Origin: Bacillus sp. CH140a_4T
GTDB taxonomy: Bacteria; Bacillota; Bacilli; Bacillales; Bacillaceae_G
Assembly (NCBI RefSeq): GCF_008923725.1
Contig: NZ_WBPF01000016.1
Span: forward strand, 124,001 to 188,000
Length of the DNA stretch: 64,000 nt
Direction: 5' to 3'
The notes beneath the pieces were generated by a model. It saw only the letters and a list, made by a program, of their open reading frames with translations. It was not told the DNA's origin and did no database searches. Shown in pieces: positions 18,011 through 27,074 of this stretch. Within the stretch, counting starts at the first letter, position 1. Every line of letters starts with the position of its first letter. The translations under genes and the position numbers were made by a program.

Positions 18011-19200
18011 TATTTCTTAAACTTAAACATATCCCCGCTCAAATTCGAATCACTATACACGAACAATACAATGTTAATGTTGTTCTCTGTAATGTATTGA
18101 TATACATCTTTTTCGTGATAGTGACGCAGGTCGAGTATGGATGTATGTTTAAAGCTTTGTGCTAAGTGTGGCACGATTGCGTTTGCGAATGAGTCTTTTA
18201 GGACTAAGGCGCGTACTTCATTTTGTGCATTGTTATTTTCAAAGACGATTTCTGGATAGTCGTCTGTGTAATAACCTGCGTAGGAAGTTATATCTTTTTG
18301 TTTTTCTACGCCGTATATGTCATCTAAGTTTTGATGAACAGTACCTTTCACATCTTTTGCGGTTACGCTTGTGAAGTTGAAACCGTCATTCGGTGTGTAG
18401 TAGCACAATTTTTCACCTGTTGCATCGATGAGTTGGTATAGTTGGTTGTTGAAGCTTCCGACTAAATGCTTATTTTGCGCACATGTACGAGTGTAGTCTT
18501 CTTTTTTTATTTCTTTTCCTTTATATATAGAAGATTGTTGCCCGATTGTGTTCATTATATATTGGTAGCCTACGAAGGCACCGTCCATATTCCAATGATG
18601 ATCCGTTTTGAAATACATGTCCTGTATTTTTTCGTTCGTATAGTTTTGTTTGAATTGCTCCATCAGTTTTATTGGCTTTACGTCAGCTGGAAGTTTTTTT
18701 AGAAAGTAATTTAAATTTTCCTGTGCATATGTGTGAATATGAGAAGGTAATTTAAATGATAATGCATTCGTTTTTGACGGTGGTAAAGCAAAGTAAAACT
18801 CAACGTTTTGTTCTTTTAAAAACTGAGATAAATCGTTTATAGCGGGCATGGATTGGTCAATTTCATTATATTTTTTCGTCCACGCTGGGTTTTTAAGGAG
18901 CCATTTATCATCAGTCAAAATAATGTCGTTAATGAGAGATTTCCCAATATTAATTTGAGCAATCGTATAGTTTTTAATTAGCTCATCTCGTCCGATTAGT
19001 TGATCATTTGTGTATGTTTCAAAATCTTTAAAGAAGCTACCAGTTAGGAGAGCTTCTTTCGTAAGTGCTGGTTTTTGAGCGAGCGGCCGATTTTCAACTG
19101 GTGAAATGTCTCGGTCTGTTTTGAGTAACGATAATATGCCAAATGAAAAGATAATGGTGAGAAAACCGATAAACAGGATGAGGTTTCCCAATTTTTTCAT
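18010..19200 (-). CDS. patB1: PatB-type polysaccharide O-acetyltransferase, SGNH/AlgX-like (first pair)
   Basis: The 396-residue protein has an N-terminal membrane anchor (residues 5-27) and an extracytoplasmic AlgX/AlgJ-like esterase-fold domain. The TDHHWNMDGAF motif (Asp-His dyad) and the LKDSFANAIVP motif (nucleophilic serine) are both present. With the membrane MBOAT partner PatA it transfers acetyl groups to the secondary cell wall polysaccharide. The start follows AGGAAGG. It lies downstream of patA on the same strand with a 121-base gap. The symbol number follows the B. anthracis order and is less certain than the family. Confidence 0.82.
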   Translation of the reverse strand: MKKLGNLILFIGFLTIIFSFGILSLLKTDRDISPVENRPLAQKPALTKEALLTGSFFKDFETYTNDQLIGRDELIKNYTIAQINIGKSLINDIILTDDKWLLKNPAWTKKYNEIDQSMPAINDLSQFLKEQNVEFYFALPPSKTNALSFKLPSHIHTYAQENLNYFLKKLPADVKPIKLMEQFKQNYTNEKIQDMYFKTDHHWNMDGAFVGYQYIMNTIGQQSSIYKGKEIKKEDYTRTCAQNKHLVGSFNNQLYQLIDATGEKLCYYTPNDGFNFTSVTAKDVKGTVHQNLDDIYGVEKQKDITSYAGYYTDDYPEIVFENNNAQNEVRALVLKDSFANAIVPHLAQSFKHTSILDLRHYHEKDVYQYITENNINIVLFVYSDSNLSGDMFKFKK

Positions 19201-19321
19201 AATAACTTTTCCTTCCTACATAAAGTGAAACTTTAATTAGTGGAGGGTATTCATCCCCCTGCTAATTATCAGCCTTAACTAATTGGGCTTTTAAGGGCTG
19301 CCCGGCAAATAGCTGGATAAG
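19201..19321 (-). other. Structured intergenic segment between patA and patB
   Basis: This 121-base gap has higher G+C than most gaps here and contains two possible hairpins: TAATTAG with CTAATTA around GGAGGG/CCCCC, and AGCCT...GGGCT further on. It is not an intrinsic terminator, having no T run. It may be a short interspersed repeat or an mRNA processing element. Confidence 0.4.
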
Positions 19322-20737
19322 TTAAAACCTGAAATAAATAAATGGATTATATGTTGAGTTAATCAAGTACATAACCGAAATCATAAATAATGTTAGTAAT
19401 AGTATAGGACGTACAAATTGCATCGTGAACATGTACGTTTTTGGTGCAAGTTCTAGTATGTTTTTCACTCGTTTTAAAATTGGTGTCGCTGCGATAAAGG
19501 CAATGAGAAATACGATAATGTATTCATGTACGTATAACATTGTATTGTCATCAATGAGAGATTGCCCATCTATGCCGAACATCGCTTTTAAATATTGGAA
19601 CGAGTAAGCGAAGTTGTCAGCTCGGAAGAACACCCAGCCAATCATAACGATTAGTAATACGTATGCATGTTGCAGCGGTTTCCATAGTTTGTTTAATATT
19701 TTTTCAAATCCAGCTTTTTCAATTGAAATAATAAAGCCGTAATATAAGCCCCAGGCGATAAAGGTCCAGCTCGCCCCGTGCCATAAACCAGTTAATCCCC
19801 ATACGATGAAGAGGTTACGATAATTCGCTAGTTTTGAAACGCGGTTTCCGCCGAGCGGGATATATATGTAATCGCGGAACCAAGAGCCAAGTGTAATATG
19901 CCATCTTCTCCAAAACTCTGAAATAGATTTAGAGATGTATGGGTAGTTGAAGTTTTTCGGGAAATCAAATCCGAACATTTTTCCAAGTCCGATTGCCATA
20001 TCAGAGTATCCTGAGAAATCGAAATAAATTTGCAGGGTATAGGCGATAATACCGATCCATGCCGTTCCAACACTTATTTCAGATGGTGGTAAGGCAAATA
20101 TTTTATCTGCGACAAATCCGACTTGGTTGGCGATTAATATCTTTTTTGCTAGTCCAAGAACGAAAATTTGAATACCTTCTGTGAATCGTTCAAAAGAATG
20201 GATGCGCGTTTTAATTTGCTCAGCGACGATATTGTAACGAACAATTGGTCCGGCAATAAGCTGAGGGAAAATAGATATATATAGCGCTAAGTTAAGTGGA
20301 TTTTTTTGAACATCCCCATCTTTACGGTATATATCGATGACATAGGACATCGCTTGGAATGTATAAAATGAAATTCCAATTGGTAGTGGAATAGGTTCCA
20401 CATGAATAGATAAGTGCAAGACGTTGTTTAAAATGTCTGTGAAAAATGAAATATATTTAAAATAAGAAAGTAATAAAATATTTCCGACCACAGCCATAAT
20501 TAAAAATGTGACTTTCATATTTTTTCGTTTATCATAATGATGCACGAGTAGGCCAAAGCAGTAGTTTAATACGATGGAAAAGAGCATTAAAAGAACGAAA
20601 CGTGGTTCGCCCCATGCATAGAAAATTAAACTAAATGCAAGTAATACGAAATTACGTAGCTCGGCACGCACTATAAAATAGAAAAATAATACGAGAGGTA
20701 AAAAGATAAATAAGAAAATCGAACTACTAAATACCAA
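19322..20737 (-). CDS. patA1: PatA-type MBOAT O-acyltransferase (first pair)
   Basis: The 471-residue membrane protein has about 10-12 helices and the MBOAT motif GLTGLWHGASWTFIAWG, with the catalytic histidine in LWHG. It moves acetyl groups across the membrane for PatB. I choose the TTG at 20737 because GAGGAG precedes it and VFSSSIFLFIFLPLVL is the family N-terminus; a longer reading from 20788 adds 17 residues without a binding site. In B. anthracis PatA1/PatA2 acetylate the secondary cell wall polysaccharide and affect EA1/Sap assembly. It is divergent from the second pair. Confidence 0.85.
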   Translation of the reverse strand: MVFSSSIFLFIFLPLVLFFYFIVRAELRNFVLLAFSLIFYAWGEPRFVLLMLFSIVLNYCFGLLVHHYDKRKNMKVTFLIMAVVGNILLLSYFKYISFFTDILNNVLHLSIHVEPIPLPIGISFYTFQAMSYVIDIYRKDGDVQKNPLNLALYISIFPQLIAGPIVRYNIVAEQIKTRIHSFERFTEGIQIFVLGLAKKILIANQVGFVADKIFALPPSEISVGTAWIGIIAYTLQIYFDFSGYSDMAIGLGKMFGFDFPKNFNYPYISKSISEFWRRWHITLGSWFRDYIYIPLGGNRVSKLANYRNLFIVWGLTGLWHGASWTFIAWGLYYGFIISIEKAGFEKILNKLWKPLQHAYVLLIVMIGWVFFRADNFAYSFQYLKAMFGIDGQSLIDDNTMLYVHEYIIVFLIAFIAATPILKRVKNILELAPKTYMFTMQFVRPILLLTLFMISVMYLINSTYNPFIYFRF

Positions 20738-20964
20738 AGGACTCTCCTCACTTTTTTGAGATACATTTCGTGCAAAAAAAACCGACATATCTATTATATA
20801 TTCTTTTATATAATGATGCCTTTAATATTTTATCATGTTAATAATTCGATTAAAATAATTATTCTATATAATAGAAGAAAAGCGGTATGGAATCCTTTTG
20901 ACACTCGCTATCTGGATAAGATAAGATGAATAAGGTGTGATTTGTTTAGAAGGGAAGAGATGGT

Positions 20965-22422
20965 GTGTTATTTAACTCGTTTGAGTTTATTTTTTTATTT
21001 TTACCGATAGCATTTCTTTTATATTTTCTATTAAATAAATTGGGACAAACTACTTTAGCGAAAGCTTGGCTTGTGGCAGCATCTTTATTTTTCTATAGTT
21101 ATTGGAATATAAAATATTTGCCGCTTATGTTAATATCGCTCATTGTGAACTACTTTATTGGAATGAGGCTCGTGAAGCATAAGAGTAAATTCCTTTTAAC
21201 AGTAGGTTTAATATTTAATATAGGAATGCTTAGTTATTTCAAGTATTATGATTTCTTTTTGCAAAATGTGAATTCGTTATTTGGAACTCATTTTACATTA
21301 TTATCATTAACGTTACCGCTTGCGATTAGTTTCTATACATTCCAAAAGATTGCGTTTTTAGTAGATACATATCGCGGGGAGACGGAGGCATGTCATTTTC
21401 TTGATTACGCTCTGTTTGTAACATTTTTCCCGCAACTTATTGCAGGTCCGATTGTGCACCATGCGCAAATTATGCCGCAGTTTGCTGATCGTAGTAAAAA
21501 GCGTTGGCAATCAAATTATATCGTTCTCGGTATTTTTGTATTTGCCATCGGTATTTTCAAAAAAGTAGGGATTGCAGATGTTTTATCTCCCGTTGTACGG
21601 GAAGGGTTTGATGTACAGCAGTCGCTAACATTTGTTGAAGCATGGCTTTCATCATTAGCGTTTACATTCCAGCTATACTTTGATTTCAGTGGATATAGTG
21701 ATATGGCAATTGGGATTGCGTTAATGTTTAATATTAAATTGCCTCAAAACTTTAATTCTCCTTATAAAGCAGTGAGTATACAAGATTTTTGGCATCGTTG
21801 GCATATGACATTAAGCCAGTTTTTAACGAAATATGTGTATATTTCTCTTGGAGGAAATCGAAAAGGAATTACGCGTACATACGTCAATATTATGATTGTC
21901 TTCTTAATAAGTGGGCTTTGGCATGGTGCTGGTTGGACATTTATTTTTTGGGGATTTCTGCACGGATTAGCTTCTGTCGTTCATCGTTTGTGGAATAAAG
22001 CAGGAGGTCGCATGCCGGCCTGGGCAGGATGGCTCGTGACGTTTTTCTTCATTAATATAACGTGGGTATTCTTTAGAGCAACATCGATGCATGATGCGGT
22101 GAAAGTGCTAAAAGGAATGTTTGGATTTAATGGATTCGAACTAGCAAATAGCGTGTTCCCGGTATTTATTATTGAGAAACTACAATTTTTAAAAGAGTAC
22201 GGTGTTTCATTTACTGAGGCATACCATGTCTCATTATTAAATACGGAAATAGTAGCGTACATTTTCGGGGCATTATGTATTAGTTTCTTCTTAAAAAATT
22301 CAATTCAGTTAAAAGACTCATTCCGTCCGACAGTGTGGACGGCGTTATTTACTGCAATATTACTTGTGTATAGTGTGTTGCATTTAACGAGTATTAGTGA
22401 GTTTTTATACTTTAATTTCTAG
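20965..22422 (+). CDS. patA2: PatA-type MBOAT O-acyltransferase (second pair)
   Basis: The 485-residue integral membrane protein carries the MBOAT signature ISGLWHGAGWTFIFWGF with the catalytic His, and the NFNSPYKAVSIQDFWHRWH motif. About 11 hydrophobic segments are visible. The start is a GTG preceded by AAGGGAAG and gives the family N-terminus MLFNSFEFIFLFLPI. Its partner patB starts nine bases after the stop. It is a paralogue of the MBOAT on the minus strand and is transcribed away from it. Expected role: supply acetyl groups for polysaccharide acetylation outside the cell. Confidence 0.87.
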   Translation: MLFNSFEFIFLFLPIAFLLYFLLNKLGQTTLAKAWLVAASLFFYSYWNIKYLPLMLISLIVNYFIGMRLVKHKSKFLLTVGLIFNIGMLSYFKYYDFFLQNVNSLFGTHFTLLSLTLPLAISFYTFQKIAFLVDTYRGETEACHFLDYALFVTFFPQLIAGPIVHHAQIMPQFADRSKKRWQSNYIVLGIFVFAIGIFKKVGIADVLSPVVREGFDVQQSLTFVEAWLSSLAFTFQLYFDFSGYSDMAIGIALMFNIKLPQNFNSPYKAVSIQDFWHRWHMTLSQFLTKYVYISLGGNRKGITRTYVNIMIVFLISGLWHGAGWTFIFWGFLHGLASVVHRLWNKAGGRMPAWAGWLVTFFFINITWVFFRATSMHDAVKVLKGMFGFNGFELANSVFPVFIIEKLQFLKEYGVSFTEAYHVSLLNTEIVAYIFGALCISFFLKNSIQLKDSFRPTVWTALFTAILLVYSVLHLTSISEFLYFNF

Positions 22423-22431
22423 GTGGAGAAT

Positions 22432-23463
22432 ATGAAAAACAAACAGTGGCTTATTTTCGTTTTTGTATGTGTTTTTGTTCCACTTGCTGGTGTTGGAATA
22501 TTTAATGGTTATACAGATTCACTTTGGTTATTCTCGCATAAAAATAAGTGGAATGATGTTCAGTTTGGGTTTAATGAGAGACAACAAAAAACGAATTATA
22601 TAACATATCGTCCGTTTACTTATGATGGCGTTATACTTGGAAGTAGTAGAACGACGTTTATTAATGAAAATGATTTTACCGGATTAAACGCATTTAATTA
22701 TGCGGTAAGCAGTACAGATCCGCGCGAATATGATGCGTACATTGAATATGCAAAAGAGCGAAAAGGTAGTGAACTATCTTCTATTGTGATTGGTTTAGAT
22801 TTCCTTGGAACGAACAAAAATAGAGAAATCGGTTTTGATAAACCAGAAGTGTATATTAATGAGGCGCAAAGCTTACTATATCCAATTAAATCGTATGTGA
22901 GTATGGATGGGATTACACATTCCCGAAATACAATTCAAAACTCCATTCATCACAATAAAACTATCGATGTATATAATCGTGATAATGTAAAATCGATGCG
23001 TGAGTATACGAAAGAAGAGCGCGATGCACAAATTGCCGCGCAAGTAGAGAAATTTAGTAGAGAGATTTATGGCGGGAATTATGAGTATCAAAATATGAAG
23101 GAAATATTGGGTACTGTAAAATCTCATAATCCGAATGCAAAGTTTTATATTTTCACAACGCCTGTTTCAGAGCCATTGTTCCGTACGATGATTCAATCAG
23201 GACGATGGGAAGAGTATAAAAGATGGCTCCATGATGCTGTCGATGTATTTGGAGAAGTACATCATTTCATGTATTTAAATTCAGTAACAAAGAACTTAGA
23301 TAATTATATGGATGGACATCATTTCAGACCAGAAGTCGGGAAGATGATTGCACATAAAGTTGTAAAAGAAGAAGATAGTAATGTGCCGACAGATTTCGGT
23401 ATTGTTATTACGAAGGATAATATCGATGAGGTGCTGGAGGAAATTCGCGCGTCTTTTCAGTAG
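22432..23463 (+). CDS. patB2: PatB-type SGNH-like acetyltransferase (second pair)
   Basis: The 343-residue protein has a single N-terminal membrane helix (residues 5-25) and an extracellular SGNH-like domain. The nucleophile block ILGSSRTTF and the C-terminal MDGHHFRPEVG block with the catalytic Asp/His are visible. The ATG at 22432 follows AGGTGG at five bases; the upstream in-frame GTG overlaps the binding site. It is the likely catalytic partner of the preceding MBOAT gene. It differs clearly from the first PatB in sequence and fold motifs, so the two pairs may acetylate different positions or act in different growth phases. Confidence 0.8.
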   Translation: MKNKQWLIFVFVCVFVPLAGVGIFNGYTDSLWLFSHKNKWNDVQFGFNERQQKTNYITYRPFTYDGVILGSSRTTFINENDFTGLNAFNYAVSSTDPREYDAYIEYAKERKGSELSSIVIGLDFLGTNKNREIGFDKPEVYINEAQSLLYPIKSYVSMDGITHSRNTIQNSIHHNKTIDVYNRDNVKSMREYTKEERDAQIAAQVEKFSREIYGGNYEYQNMKEILGTVKSHNPNAKFYIFTTPVSEPLFRTMIQSGRWEEYKRWLHDAVDVFGEVHHFMYLNSVTKNLDNYMDGHHFRPEVGKMIAHKVVKEEDSNVPTDFGIVITKDNIDEVLEEIRASFQ

Positions 23464-23503
23464 AAAAAAAGAAGCAGCATCCAAATAGATGCTGCTTTTT
23501 TTC
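23464..23503. terminator. Bidirectional terminator
   Basis: AAGCAGCATC and GATGCTGCTT form the stem, flanked by A-rich and T-rich arms, between two convergent genes. Confidence 0.9.
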
Positions 23504-24882
23504 TATTCTATTTCTAAATCAACAATTAAGTAAGCAAGTATTACAACGAAGAAAATACTAACGGCTGGTGCTGTTAACACGTGTCCAGACATAAAAGCGA
23601 TACCGAGCGATAAGACGAGTGTACTAGCTAGTAGCATATGTTTTACGCTAAATAGTTTCTGGAAGTTTGTGATCAAGCGAATGAATATTTTTATACCGAA
23701 ATAAAGAAGCGGTAGTAAGTACATAAGGAAACCGACAATTCCGAATGCAAAGAATAGGTCGTAGAAATCCATTTCAACTAACTTCATTTTCGTTGTATAG
23801 TTACCAGCGTAGCCCATTCCAAATAGTTTTTGAGATAGTGGTGCTTCTTTATAGTATTGTTTGTATACTTTTAAAAACTTGTCACGATCACTATAAATTA
23901 AACTCTTCATTTCAGAGTCTGTTAGTTCGCCTTGCTTATGTTCTTCTTCTTGAACTTCTTTACCTTCTTTTCGGTCTTTTTCTTCTTGTAATGATTTTTT
24001 GTATTCATATATTTGTAAGTGGATGCTCATGTTTTTTGCGATAGGAGTTTGCGGTGTAAGAACGAGTAAACCACCTAATACGACAGCAGCAACAACTGTG
24101 TTTACAAGATATGTGAATCCTTTTCCTTCTTTTTTACGATGCATCATATATTGAATGAATGAGAATAGTAGTGCAACGCCGAGCGTAACAATAATTGCAC
24201 CATATCCTACTTTCGTTCCGACCATAAGGCTTGCATACATCGCGAGTACAGTTGGAATCCAGTAATAGAATTTTGAGAAAGACGTTGTTTTATGAATTGA
24301 GTATAAGACGACGATTGGGAACATAATTGCAAAAATAGCACTTAAATCATTCCCCGCAAAGAACCAGCCTCTTGAACCGATCTTTGAGTGCGGGTAGCTT
24401 TGGAAGTCTGTACCTGTTACCATCGCTGCAATGAGTGAAATACTCAAAATTAATGTTGCATATAAGAAATAGGTAATCATTTTATGAAATACATATTCGT
24501 TATTTTTTAATTCCTTTAGTGCGATAATATATCCAAACAGTAGTACAATTGGATATACACTTTTCAAAATAAATTTCACTTCTTCTCCAAATGAAACTGG
24601 AGATTTAACCATTAAATTATTCACAAGGCCGATTGCGAGTACGATGCCAAAGAGACATAAATAAAGAATATACTTTTTCGCGCCTTGTTGTTTATGGTGA
24701 AGAAGTAGATAACCTAATGCAAGAAGCATAAAGGCGAAACGGACTACGATTCCGACTGTTGCGCTCATGTGTAATACATAGATTGAAAAAGACGTTAATA
24801 AATCTAAGATTGGTTGAAACACGATGAATAGCAGTAGGAAATGCGGGAAGGAATTAGCCGTCTGTTTTAACTTAGTAACCAT
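23503..24882 (-). CDS. wpaA: Wzy/O-antigen ligase-like membrane protein, probable WpaA
   Basis: The 459-residue protein has about 10-12 membrane helices and one large extracytoplasmic loop near residues 290-360, rich in Glu and Lys (QEEKDRKEGKEVQEEEHK), the layout of O-antigen polymerases and ligases. In B. anthracis the gene at this place, next to the pat genes, is wpaA, reported to be needed with wpaB for linking or polymerising the secondary cell wall polysaccharide. I choose the ATG at 24882 because GGAGG lies six bases upstream; a start 12 bases earlier overlaps that site. The family call is firm; the symbol rests on synteny. Confidence 0.75.
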   Translation of the reverse strand: MVTKLKQTANSFPHFLLLFIVFQPILDLLTSFSIYVLHMSATVGIVVRFAFMLLALGYLLLHHKQQGAKKYILYLCLFGIVLAIGLVNNLMVKSPVSFGEEVKFILKSVYPIVLLFGYIIALKELKNNEYVFHKMITYFLYATLILSISLIAAMVTGTDFQSYPHSKIGSRGWFFAGNDLSAIFAIMFPIVVLYSIHKTTSFSKFYYWIPTVLAMYASLMVGTKVGYGAIIVTLGVALLFSFIQYMMHRKKEGKGFTYLVNTVVAAVVLGGLLVLTPQTPIAKNMSIHLQIYEYKKSLQEEKDRKEGKEVQEEEHKQGELTDSEMKSLIYSDRDKFLKVYKQYYKEAPLSQKLFGMGYAGNYTTKMKLVEMDFYDLFFAFGIVGFLMYLLPLLYFGIKIFIRLITNFQKLFSVKHMLLASTLVLSLGIAFMSGHVLTAPAVSIFFVVILAYLIVDLEIE

Positions 24883-25181
24883 ATGTTCCTCCATTTCTTC
24901 ATTCCTTTATTTCAGCACCCCTCTATTAATAGGAAGGGGAATGAATTTCTTTTTATATCAGACTTAAGAATACACCATTTCATTGTAATGGTAAATAGAT
25001 GAGAAGAGGCGATAAACCGACTTTAATTGCTATATTTTTTAACGGAATTGTATGTTTTATACAAGGCTATATACACAATATGAGATTATTAGACAGAAAA
25101 TTGAGAAAAAAGAAGGGTTTTTTACCTTCTTTCTATAATTATATAAGTATAATCTTTATGTAGAAAAGAGGGGTATATATA
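24883..25181 (+). promoter_or_regulatory. Divergent intergenic region before the enoyl-CoA hydratase gene
   Basis: About 300 bases, AT-rich, no gene. A small hairpin AAAGAAGG/CCTTCTTT lies at 25107-25133, about 50 bases before the next ATG. It may be an attenuator or part of the leader; nothing further is visible. Confidence 0.35.
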
Positions 25182-25970
25182 ATGGAAGTAACAAGTAAAA
25201 CAGAATCTGTCATTGTGAAATATGAAGGGCACGTTGCAACGGTAATGGTCAATCGCCCAGAGGTGTTAAATGCATTAGATGAGCCAACGTTAAAAGAGTT
25301 ATTACAAAAACTGAAAGAAGTAGCGGAGAGTTCTGCGCATATTGTTGTGTTATGCGGGAACGGCCGTGGTTTTTCTGCGGGCGGAGATATTAAATCGATG
25401 CTCTCAAGTAATGATGAAAGTAAGTTTGATGGTATTATGAATACTATTTCTGAAGTCGTTGTGACTTTATATACGATGCCAAAGCTTGTGATTAGTGCGA
25501 TTCATGGACCAACTGCTGGTCTTGGATTAAGTATTGCATTAACAGCTGACTATGTGATGGCGGATATTTCATCCATTATTGCGATGAACTTTATTGGAAT
25601 CGCTTTAATTCCAGATGGTGGCGGCCATTTCTTCCTGCAAAAGCGCGTCGGTGAAAATATGACGAAGCAAATTATTTGGGAAGGAAAGAAATTATCAGCG
25701 ACAGAAGCACTTGATATCGGTTTAATTGATGAAGTAATCGGTGAGGATTTCCAAACGGCTGTGAAGCAAAAAATTAGTGAATGGTCACGAAAACCGATCA
25801 AAGCAATGGTTCAAACGAAGCAAATTTTATGTGAAGTAAATCGTTCTAATTTAGAACAAACGCTTCAACTTGAAAAGCGTGGCCAATATGCGATGAGACA
25901 AACAGCGGATCATAAAGAAGGCATCGCTGCATTTTTAGAAAAACGTTTACCAGCATTTAAAGGGGAATAA
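25182..25970 (+). CDS. Enoyl-CoA hydratase/isomerase family protein
   Basis: The 262-residue protein belongs to the crotonase superfamily. The oxyanion-hole motifs are GRGFSAGGDIKSM (residues about 62-75) and HGPTAGLGLSIAL (about 107-120), and PDGGGHFFLQKRVG matches the active-site glutamate region but has Asp-Gly-Gly where hydratases have a Glu. The normal role is hydration or isomerisation of acyl-CoA thioesters in fatty acid breakdown. The start follows AAAGAGGGG. It is monocistronic with a strong terminator. Because the second catalytic Glu is not obvious, a role as isomerase or other crotonase cannot be excluded. Confidence 0.85.
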   Translation: MEVTSKTESVIVKYEGHVATVMVNRPEVLNALDEPTLKELLQKLKEVAESSAHIVVLCGNGRGFSAGGDIKSMLSSNDESKFDGIMNTISEVVVTLYTMPKLVISAIHGPTAGLGLSIALTADYVMADISSIIAMNFIGIALIPDGGGHFFLQKRVGENMTKQIIWEGKKLSATEALDIGLIDEVIGEDFQTAVKQKISEWSRKPIKAMVQTKQILCEVNRSNLEQTLQLEKRGQYAMRQTADHKEGIAAFLEKRLPAFKGE

Positions 25971-26026
25971 AGTGAAATTTTAATGAATGGTCGTTTTACT
26001 GCCGGTTAATTTAAGGTAAAGGGGAG

Positions 26027-26070
26027 AAAGTGCTAACACATTTTAGTATAATTGTGTTAGCACTTTTTTT
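26027..26070 (+). terminator. Strong terminator after the enoyl-CoA hydratase gene
   Basis: A perfect 14-base-pair stem (AAAGTGCTAACACA with its complement) is followed by T residues, just upstream of the next gene's AAGGAG. Confidence 0.9.
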
Positions 26071-26082
26071 AAGGAGTAATAT

Positions 26083-26403
26083 ATGAAGAAAATTATCGGT
26101 GTTATCGGCATGATTGTCATAGCATATTATGCTTTGCATAGTACACCATCTATGGCGGTGCGAACTGCTTTGTTTTTTGAAGGACATCCAAGCGTTGCGT
26201 TTTCTGGCGGGGTGACGAAAGAAACAGATGTGAAAAAAGAAGCAATTCCAACTGAGTACCAAACTTTATATGGCAAGGAAGAAGAAGGGTCAGAGCACTA
26301 TTTCTTTCCGCACGTAAGAGCAAAAGGATCAGGAATTGATATGATTAGTGCATGTGTGACGAAGAAATGGTTTTTCTATACAGCAGAGCTCGGATGTTAT
26401 TAA
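26083..26403 (+). CDS. Small membrane-anchored or secreted hypothetical protein, 106 aa
   Basis: I do not recognise a family. An N-terminal hydrophobic segment (MKKIIGVIGMIVIAYYAL) can act as a signal anchor; the rest is polar, with a single pair of cysteines near the C-terminus (ISACVTKK and LGCY) that could form a disulfide outside the cell. The ATG follows AAGGAG at six bases. It precedes the nucleotide pyrophosphohydrolase gene by 14 bases, so the two are probably co-transcribed. There is no clue to function. Confidence 0.7.
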   Translation: MKKIIGVIGMIVIAYYALHSTPSMAVRTALFFEGHPSVAFSGGVTKETDVKKEAIPTEYQTLYGKEEEGSEHYFFPHVRAKGSGIDMISACVTKKWFFYTAELGCY

Positions 26404-26417
26404 ACATAGGAGGATAA

Positions 26418-26747
26418 ATGATGTCAGCATATAACAAGTTAGTAAGAGATCGTGTTCCAGAGAAGATTTTAATGTCTGGAAAAACATATACAGCACAAAA
26501 GTTAACAGGACAAGCATACATACAAGCTTTAGCGAAAATCGGAACAGAAGAAATTCGTGAATTTGCTTCTATGAAAGAGCGTGAACATGCGCTTGATTCT
26601 CTTGCGGATGCACTGGAAGTAATCATCTCATTAGCGCGTGCAGAAGGTGCAACCATTGAAGATGTAGAACGTCTTCGTAAGCAAAAAGAAATAGAGCGCG
26701 GTGGGTTTGAAAGAGGCATTTATTTATTAGATGTTTCAGAAGAATAG
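26418..26747 (+). CDS. MazG-like / phosphoribosyl-ATP pyrophosphohydrolase-like protein
   Basis: The 109-residue all-helical protein starts YNKLVRDRVPEKI, the signature of the small MazG/HisE-like NTP pyrophosphohydrolases found in firmicutes and phages. The acidic metal-binding residues EEIREF and DSLADALEVI (Glu and Asp about residues 46-74) are present. Members hydrolyse non-canonical or excess nucleoside triphosphates to monophosphate and pyrophosphate in the cytosol. AGGAGG lies upstream of tandem ATG codons; the first is used here. A strong terminator follows. Confidence 0.8.
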   Translation: MMSAYNKLVRDRVPEKILMSGKTYTAQKLTGQAYIQALAKIGTEEIREFASMKEREHALDSLADALEVIISLARAEGATIEDVERLRKQKEIERGGFERGIYLLDVSEE

Positions 26748-26758
26748 TTTTGTAAAGG

Positions 26759-26794
26759 AAGCATAGCGTTAGTGAGTAACGCTATGCTTTTTTG
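26759..26794. terminator. Bidirectional terminator overlapping the end of a small minus-strand gene
   Basis: AAGCATAGCGTTA, a five-base loop and TAACGCTATGCTT are followed by T residues. The stem contains the stop codon of the minus-strand gene at 26769. Confidence 0.85.
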
Positions 26795-26948
26795 TTGCAA
26801 TTAAACTAATAATGAAGAAGACAGCTGTTACTACCCAGCCAATTGTAATAGAAGTAGTAGTGTGGACTGCATAAGAAACTTGTAAACAAAATAATGATGC
26901 TAAAAACCAAATGAGTGTAATGTGTATATATTTTTTTGATATATTCAT
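26769..26948 (-). CDS. Small membrane protein, 59 aa
   Basis: A complete small gene: AAAAGGAG, eight bases, then ATG on the minus strand. The product begins MNISKKYIHITLIWFLASLF and has two hydrophobic helices (about residues 9-27 and 34-51) with a short polar turn and a basic tail (ATKKHSVTH). It is convergent with the pyrophosphohydrolase gene and uses the same terminator. I do not know a function; the good ribosome binding site and two-helix layout make it likely to be real. Confidence 0.7.
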   Translation of the reverse strand: MNISKKYIHITLIWFLASLFCLQVSYAVHTTTSITIGWVVTAVFFIISLIATKKHSVTH

Positions 26949-27074
26949 ATTTTATAACTCCTTTTGTATACTAAAAAGAATTTTACTACAATTTAGAAAA
27001 TTAAGCTATATGAGTAGAGGATTTATAGTAAATTCGGTATACTGAATAGTAGAGAAAATGAGGAGGAAACGACA

